From JAEWWD01 sp964440115 (GTDB lineage Bacteria > Bacillota > Clostridia > Christensenellales > CAG-138), in NCBI GenBank assembly GCA_964440115.1, contig CAYTPV010000008.1, positions 124,001 through 188,000 on the forward strand: 64,000 nucleotides of DNA. Reading direction: 5' to 3'. How positions within the stretch are numbered: position 1 is the first letter of the stretch; each line of letters starts with the position of its first letter. Below the pieces are notes generated by a model. That model ran no database searches. It had not been told where the DNA came from and saw only the letters and a list, made by a program, of their open reading frames with translations. Below, in pieces: positions 59,550 to 64,000 of the stretch. A program made the translations under genes and the position numbers.

Positions 59550-59632
59550 TCAAGTCCCCCGTTCCCATACTAAAACCCGGGCGTATGCGCCCGGTGCATT
59601 TTGCCGCTAAAAAAACCGCCCGCGAGCGGATG

Positions 59633-59699
59633 GGACATACACCAGTGACAGCTGTATGTCCTTTTCAGATATGATAACAAACCGGCAGGCAAAAAACAA
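59633..59699 (-). promoter_or_regulatory. dnaA promoter and downstream palindrome
   Basis: On the minus strand TTGTTT, 17 bases, TATCAT forms a promoter about 120 bases upstream of dnaA. Just after the likely start point lie GGACATACA and TGTATGTCC, perfect 9-base inverted arms 11 bases apart, suited to a repressor site. A GGGCG/CGCCC hairpin follows in the leader. Confidence 0.5.
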
Positions 59700-59898
59700 G
59701 GTAAACTTGGGTGTATAGGGGCATTGCGGCGCATATCGGGAATAATTCTGAGAACCAAAAACCCAAGTAAAACGGGCGATTTGCGCGTGCGGCACACTGG
59801 ATAAAAATTGGAAATATCCGGCAGAGATAAAGTGCTGCTGCATTGTCTTATGCGAAACTTTGTAAATATCAGTTATTGATATACCTGTCGGGTGGTTC

Positions 59899-60112
59899 AA
59901 GGTATCGCCGCTTCAGCGGCGACGATAATATTTTATTGCGAGGGGGCTTCGCCCCCTCGCCTCCCCCAAGAACGGGTACTTGCTATGCACCCCTGCGAGT
60001 TTATTTTGATCGTCATGCAAAGGGGGGCGTACTACGCAGGGTTTTGTATTCTTGGGGGGACAGGGGGCTAAGCGACAAGAGCCGTTAGCACACCTGTATA
60101 AGAATATGGCGA
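59899..60112. repeat. GGTATCG-family composite element, decayed right end
   Basis: Leader CGGGTGGTTCAAGG, left cap with GCCGCTTCAGCGGCGACGA, T-run, GAGGGGGCTTCGCCCCCTC module, spacer with TGCTATGCACCCCTGCGAG, then a corrupted CAGGGGGCTAAGCG module and ATATGGCGATGCCC in place of the right cap. Confidence 0.8.
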
Positions 60113-60167
60113 TGCCCACAGACGTTAATTGTTGTGAATAGCCGTTTGTATTCCTGCCGGGTGGTTC

Positions 60168-60446
60168 AAGGTATCGCCGCCTCAGCGGCGACGACTATTT
60201 TTATTGCGAGGGGGCGAAGCCCCCTCGTCTCCCCCAAGAACGGTACTTGCTATGCACCCCTGCGAGTTTATTGCTATACACGCCAATCGTTCTCTCATCC
60301 GGGGGATAGGCTGCGATACCAATTCGATCCCCGGTATACAGTCAATCGTATTCACTTAAGGGGGAACAGTGGGGCTAAAGCGGCCAAAGCCGCTTAGCCC
60401 CACTGTATAATAATATTCGTCGCCGCTAATAAAGCGGCGATACCTT
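60168..60446. repeat. GGTATCG-family composite element, complete
   Basis: It has the same leader (CGGGTGGTTCAAGG) and the same left half as the preceding element, including GAGGGGGCGAAGCCCCCTC and TGCTATGCACCCCTGCGAG. Here it continues to an intact CAGTGGGGCTAAAGCGGCC module and right cap GTCGCCGC...GCGGCGATACC. The two neighbours look like a tandem duplication, one of which is decaying. Confidence 0.85.
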
Positions 60447-60525
60447 AAAAATCTCCCGCCGTGTTTTTAACCCGATTGGAAATGGTAAATATAAAATGAC
60501 CTACATACCGAAAGGGGAATTGACT

Positions 60526-60744
60526 ATGGCTTCCGAGAACGAAACAAACGTCAGATTTATCTGCCCCGTCTGCAACGTATCGATGGATCACACCTATACG
60601 CAGGCAGAGCTGATCAACAGCAAAGCGCTCGAATTCGCCTGTGAGCGCTGCGGATCATCCTGCACGCCAACCCCCGCCGCCTTGGACGCAGCAGAAAAAG
60701 ACACCATCGCGCAGATGAAGAAGGACTTTGCTGATAAACATTAA
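60526..60744 (+). CDS. Small zinc-ribbon-like protein
   Basis: 72 residues with two Cys pairs, FICPVC (Cys13, Cys16) and CERCGSSC (Cys39, Cys42, Cys46), consistent with a zinc-binding knuckle, then an acidic/lysine-rich helix to the end. AAAGGGGA precedes the ATG. No family recognised. Its 3' side is occupied by a hairpin array. Confidence 0.65.
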   Translation: MASENETNVRFICPVCNVSMDHTYTQAELINSKALEFACERCGSSCTPTPAALDAAEKDTIAQMKKDFADKH

Positions 60745-60778
60745 ATAGTACTGACATATCGCCGTTATAGGTTTTATT

Positions 60779-61009
60779 CGCTCGCGGGCGGCGTGTACGC
60801 CGCGAGCGCAAAGCCTTGCCGGGCCAAGGCTTTCCTTGCAGAGACCGCCGACCGCGCAGTGCGCAGGCGGTCTCTGTAAGGTAGTCAAAGCTGAAGGCTT
60901 TGACATTGCACCTTGATGAAATGCCGAAAATCCAAGGATTTTCGACGAAGTTCAAAACAGTGCCACCGGCACTGTTTTGAAATAAAAAGCCGCCCGTTAA
61001 CGGGCGGCT
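60779..61009. repeat. Array of seven perfect hairpins
   Basis: In order: CGCTCGC/GCGAGCG, AAAGCCTTG/CAAGGCTTT, CAGAGACCGCC/GGCGGTCTCTG (with GCGCA/TGCGC inside), GTCAAAGC/GCTTTGAC, CGAAAATCC/GGATTTTCG, TTCAAAACAGTGCC/GGCACTGTTTTGAA, and AGCCGCCCG/CGGGCGGCT. The last is followed by a T-run on the minus strand and could be a terminator. No gene is supported between 60745 and 61250. Confidence 0.75.
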
Positions 61010-61250
61010 AACATGCCGGCGCAAGGAAACATGATCTCGCACCGTACACACAGGAGGCTATCCTTATCATAACAATAATGCCAATACGTGTAAATGTCGA
61101 ACGATGTCGATTTTCAATATTTGTTTTTCAGTCATTTCAAACATCCCCAAATACTCTTAAATAGCTTTATCAATTCTTCGCTTTGCGCTGCCGCTGCATT
61201 CACAGGATGCAGTCTGCCTGCTGAGGCGTTCAGGCAGAAATGCCCCGAAT

Positions 61251-61279
61251 TTGCCGCCGGGCCTGGCTTCTGTTACAAT
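61251..61279 (+). promoter_or_regulatory. Sigma-A promoter of the flavodoxin-family gene
   Basis: TTGCCG, 17 bases, TACAAT, about 35 bases upstream of the ATG. Confidence 0.6.
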
Positions 61280-61315
61280 CTGGGTAAGCAATCAATCTAC
61301 AAAGGAGCGGCGGCA

Positions 61316-61879
61316 ATGAACATACTCGTGTTATCCGGCAATCCCAAGAAGGACGGGCTTTGCCAATCGGTGATCGACCAGGCAGTGGCGGGCGCGCACG
61401 ACGGCGGCGCAAATGTGGAGGAGATCCGCCTGTGCGAAAGTAAGCTCGTACGCTGCGCCGTATGCGGCGACGGCTGGGGAATCTGCAAGGCGCAGCATAT
61501 CTGTGTCTACGGTAAAGATGGATTCGCCGAAATCAGCGAAAAGGTCGCCCAGGCCGACGCGGTGATCATCGCCACGCCGGTGTATTGGTGGGAGGTCTCC
61601 GAAGCGCTCAAAAGTTTTATGGATCGGTTCCGCCGCTGCAATTTCGGGGAAAAGGGCAGGCTTTCGGGCAAGCAGACGCTGCTCATCGCATCGGCGGGCG
61701 GCACCGGCAACGGGATATTGCACTGCATGGAGCAGCTGGAACAATTCTGTAAGCATACGGGCGCGCCCGTATTCGATATGATCGGTGTGAATCGTTGGAG
61801 CGGCGATTATAAACGCGCGATGGCGTATGCGGCGGCAAAGGCTATGGCGCAGGGAAGGAAGAACGGGGATAGCCTGTAA
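61316..61879 (+). CDS. NADPH-dependent FMN reductase / iron-sulfur flavoprotein-like
   Basis: 187 residues. The flavodoxin-type loop is NILVLSGNPKKDGLCQSV; a Cys-rich stretch VRCAVCGDGWGICKAQHICV follows at ~45-62. FMN-binding regions are ATPVYWWEVSEALKSFMDRF and IASAGGTGNG. Members reduce quinones, metals or aromatics with NAD(P)H; the cysteines may hold an iron-sulfur cluster as in Isf, though the spacing differs. AAAGGAGCGG precedes the ATG. The open frame further upstream is not supported by a ribosome site. Confidence 0.87.
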   Translation: MNILVLSGNPKKDGLCQSVIDQAVAGAHDGGANVEEIRLCESKLVRCAVCGDGWGICKAQHICVYGKDGFAEISEKVAQADAVIIATPVYWWEVSEALKSFMDRFRRCNFGEKGRLSGKQTLLIASAGGTGNGILHCMEQLEQFCKHTGAPVFDMIGVNRWSGDYKRAMAYAAAKAMAQGRKNGDSL

Positions 61880-61883
61880 AAGA

Positions 61884-61912
61884 GGAAACCGCCGCCCCAT
61901 GGGCGGCGGTTT
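61884..61912 (+). terminator. Intrinsic terminator
   Basis: AAACCGCCGCCC / GGGCGGCGGTTT directly after the flavodoxin-family gene. Confidence 0.85.
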
Positions 61913-61946
61913 TGAGGATATCCACGATATCCAGTCGGCTGGTTTT

Positions 61947-61985
61947 AGGTATCGGCGCATACGCCCTCGGCGGGTAATGCCTCCT
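61947..61985 (+). repeat. Partial GGTATCG cap with CTCGGCGGG string
   Basis: AGGTATCGGCGCATACGCC runs into CTCGGCGGGTAATGCC; a cap fragment carrying the start of the second repeat. Confidence 0.55.
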
Positions 61986-61989
61986 CAGC

Positions 61990-62841
61990 TTATGCGTACA
62001 GTTCTTTGAGATCGTCGAGCGTAAAGGAAGAACGGGTATCCTTATCGAGCGCCTTTTCACCGGGGATGGAGACCTGCCCGCCGCCATACGTCAGCACGAG
62101 CGTAATATCCGAATGATTGGCCAGAGTCCGCATAACGAAGCGCGGCATATCCGTCAATGTGCCCAGATCCACCTGCACGACGCTGTTTTCCTGTGCGGCG
62201 CAGATAAGCGCGCAGACCTGTTTCCAGAACGCAAATTCCGCTGCATTCTGCTTTGTGGAGTTGCTCTCCCCGCCGGAGGATATATGGCCTATAAAGTAAT
62301 AAATGGTGCCATTCCAGATCCGGGGAGAATACGACTCGCCCATAAATTCCGGCAATCCTTTTCCAATCCCGGCGGTGATGGTGATGTTGTCGTCGCCATA
62401 AGAGGCATCCCCGTTGGTATAGTGAAGAACTTCTTGGCTATTTGTTGTGGTGATAAAAAAACCGTATGTCTGCCCGGGCTTTAACTGCAAATCATCAATA
62501 TCCAGCGAAGTGGGAAGTCCTACTCCGTTGGAAGAAACCGCGTGAGTTCCCAGCGACGTCCAGCCCTCTGCGGAGTATTCGCCTGCCTCATAACTTCCAT
62601 CCCGATAATATACTTTGACATTGATCGTTTCACCCGAGTTGCTGAGGTTGATATCAAACCCTCGGATGGTCACTTCGTTGTTCTCGGACACGACGACGTT
62701 GAACATGTTTCCGGATTGCGAGTTGCCGCCTTCAAATGTCGTGGTCAGAGATTGCTGATCCTCCGCGAGCGCGGCCTGCGAGAAAAGGCACAGCACCAAC
62801 AGGGAAGTTAGAACAAATGAAACGATCTTACGTAATTTCAA
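61990..62841 (-). CDS. Secreted hypothetical protein with jelly-roll-like domain
   Basis: 283 residues. A signal peptide (LRKIVSFVLTSLLVLCLFSQ, cleaved near ALA) leads to a beta-rich domain with TIRGFDINLSNSGETINVKV and LKPGQTYGFFITTT, typical of surface-exposed carbohydrate- or matrix-binding modules. A C-terminal ~80-residue segment (FAFWKQVCALICAAQENSVV, GGGQVSIPGEKAL) looks like a separate alpha/beta domain. The start is TTG, nine bases after GGAGG; no ATG is available there. No enzyme motif found. I see no gene in the interval from 62842 to 63190. Confidence 0.7.
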   Translation of the reverse strand: MKLRKIVSFVLTSLLVLCLFSQAALAEDQQSLTTTFEGGNSQSGNMFNVVVSENNEVTIRGFDINLSNSGETINVKVYYRDGSYEAGEYSAEGWTSLGTHAVSSNGVGLPTSLDIDDLQLKPGQTYGFFITTTNSQEVLHYTNGDASYGDDNITITAGIGKGLPEFMGESYSPRIWNGTIYYFIGHISSGGESNSTKQNAAEFAFWKQVCALICAAQENSVVQVDLGTLTDMPRFVMRTLANHSDITLVLTYGGGQVSIPGEKALDKDTRSSFTLDDLKELYA

Positions 62842-63190
62842 AAATGCTACCTCCAACTTCTTTCAAATTTGGCTATTCCGGCCTGCATCCGAGCAGATAC
62901 TGTGCTCGCTTTTTAGCCGGTTGCACGCTAAAATGATAGACCGGTACTCATATTATAGAAGAATAACATGGCAATATAGAGTTTAACGGAATTTGTCTGT
63001 GTATGCAAGAATTCGCTCCGGCGCAAGTTCCGATGCAGGATGGGGCTGCTGCTTAAAGGGCGGGCCTGATTTACGAGTTATGCATAAGGTTGCTGCGCAT
63101 ATTGTGAATAACAGCTGCCGCCGCGGACGGATTGCATAGCCGGCATTCATCGCGGGAAAAGTATGGGCAAAAGCAGGGAGGAAAAATGCT

Positions 63191-63316
63191 ATGTCCAATG
63201 ATTACCCCATCGCAAAAATCAATAAAGAAGATATCCAGAAGATCATAGAAGCGGAACAGAGGCTCAAAACCGCAGGCGGCAAGGACGTCATACTCATCGC
63301 GTATGAAGGGGATTGA
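63191..63316 (+). CDS. 41-residue conserved-looking small protein
   Basis: MSNDYPIAKINKEDIQKIIE, then AEQRLKTAGGKDVILIAYEG: a helix followed by a strand, with GGGAGG upstream and a terminator 36 bases downstream. The coding signals are good despite the size. Similar short proteins ending VILIAYE occur in Clostridia as far as I recall; the function is unknown. Confidence 0.6.
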   Translation: MSNDYPIAKINKEDIQKIIEAEQRLKTAGGKDVILIAYEGD

Positions 63317-63351
63317 CTGGATGGAAACTGCCAGAGGCAGTGATGGAAAAA

Positions 63352-63384
63352 GGACCCGCGCCGTCACAAGGCTGCGGGTCTTTT
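63352..63384 (+). terminator. Intrinsic terminator
   Basis: GACCCGC / GCGGGTC, 14-base loop, TTTTG. Confidence 0.75.
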
Positions 63385-63418
63385 GTGCATAACTATCTGA
63401 TGTGATGCCGGGTGGTTG

Positions 63419-63848
63419 CAAGGTATCGGCGCATACTGCGCCGACGAGAATTTATTTTATTTAATAGCGGGCGGGCTTACGCAGTTCGCAATGGTCGTAT
63501 ACGTTGCAGTAGGGGCTGCATCCGTATACTTCCTTGCTCACTGGTCTTCTCGTGCCCGGGGCATTCGCAACCAAATGCCCGTTTCAGCCTGCGAACAATT
63601 CACAGGGTTGTTCGCTGCCTGCGGCATCGGCCTCAACCCCGCTTTTTTCGCCACAGGCGGCGCTCGGCTCCGACTCCCCGCTCCCCCTAGGGGATCAAAG
63701 CGCTATGTAAATCGTGCATAAGCCATTTGCTTATACCTATGCTACGTATTTCAACGGAGCTGGATCAAGTAAGGAGCACTGGGGGGAACGTAAGTTCCCC
63801 CCAGTATAGAAAAATATTCGTCGACGCCCCAGAGGGCGGCGATACCTC
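63419..63848. repeat. GGTATCG-family composite element with extended core
   Basis: Leader CCGGGTGGTTGCAAGG, left cap, the inverted module CGCAGTTCGCAATGGTC...CCTTGCTCACTGG with stem CGTATAC/GTATACG, an extra ~90-bp insert holding GGGGCATT/AATGCCC and GCGAACAA/TTGTTCGC hairpins, a GGCGGCGCTCGG segment, spacer, GGGGGAACGTAAGTTCCCCC and the right cap. Confidence 0.85.
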
Positions 63849-64000
63849 TATAGATTTTTCTTAAACGCCTCCAACATGACCGGCTTGGTCATGCCGTACT
63901 CACGTATGGGCAGAACGTATCCTTTGTCGTTGATCTCGAATGCACTGAAATACGCTTCGTCGGTCAGCCGATAAATACCTTTTGCATCCTTCTTCAGGAA
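63848..64000 (-). CDS. C-terminal end of an unidentified protein
   Basis: The minus-strand frame is open to the window edge. The last 50 residues include GIYRLTDEAYFSAFEINDKG and a basic end EAFKKNL before TAG. Its stop codon abuts the right cap of the repeat element. The piece is too short to assign a family. Confidence 0.55.
   Translation of the reverse strand, partial: FLKKDAKGIYRLTDEAYFSAFEINDKGYVLPIREYGMTKPVMLEAFKKNL

Noticed and set aside
60614..61051. 145-codon minus-strand frame across the hairpin array
   Set aside because: The frame is made mostly of perfect inverted repeats and overlaps the zinc-ribbon gene. Translation of a hairpin array is more likely chance than a gene.
9900..63848. 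CRISPR array or integron attC sites as an explanation for the repeats
   Set aside because: Repeats are not regularly spaced with unique spacers, no cas genes or integron integrase exist here, and the attC R-box core (GTTRRRY with its inverse) is not seen at the cap ends.

Overview
The window looks like a chromosomal piece of a spore-forming member of the Clostridia (Firmicutes) with moderately high GC. Evidence: dnaA and dnaN lie together, spmA/spmB and an AbrB/SpoVT-type regulator are present, Shine-Dalgarno sites are strong (AGGAGG-like), surface proteins carry PKTG-type sorting signals, and several families are typical of anaerobic Firmicutes (DUF3798 ABC transporter, YmaF, clostripain). 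I cannot name a species. I see no rRNA, complete tRNA, CRISPR array, transposase or integrase.

Layout. 1-2.4 kb: end of a type I restriction specificity gene, then a divergent DUF4386 membrane protein / TetR pair with two matching operators. 2.4-9.6 kb: a 1435-residue repetitive surface protein, a chemotaxis receptor and a HAD phosphatase. 10-14.5 kb: two DUF3592 proteins, then five members of a small helical protein family. 14.6-31.4 kb: housekeeping and accessory genes (GyrI-like, flavodoxin, FMN-binding, cupin, GNAT, SBBP beta-propeller, XRE regulator with azlCD, SIS isomerase, fosX, a PEP-synthase/rifampicin-phosphotransferase-like dikinase, a CPBP protease). 31.7-44.6 kb: MarR-MATE efflux operon, a YmaF plus multicopper-oxidase cassette, a five-gene DUF3798 ABC operon, arsR/arsP, and a YfcE phosphodiesterase. 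Three copies of a direct repeat resembling a tRNA-Ser 3' end plus terminator bracket two of these cassettes. 45-56 kb: glycosyltransferase, clostripain, comB, YmaF, spmAB, AbrB and four more members of the small helical family. 56.4-64 kb: dnaN, a candidate origin interval, dnaA, and small genes.

The most striking feature is not a gene. About twenty intergenic loci carry members of one composite repeat family. Each has a left cap (AAGGTATCGCCGCC, loop, GGCGGCGACGA, T-run) and usually a right cap that is its inverse. Between the caps lie exchangeable GC-rich hairpin modules, one of which has invariant flanks around a stem whose sequence varies while pairing is kept. Caps often start on the stop codon of the upstream gene and look like intrinsic terminators, so the elements could act as mobile or amplified bidirectional terminators. 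I do not recognise this family as a described element.

Other signals without a standard explanation: a lineage-specific expansion to nine paralogues with a shared upstream box; two arrays of perfect hairpins (one between dnaA and dnaN, one next to a small zinc-ribbon gene); and a candidate ~176-nt small RNA with a consensus sigma-A promoter and its own terminator.
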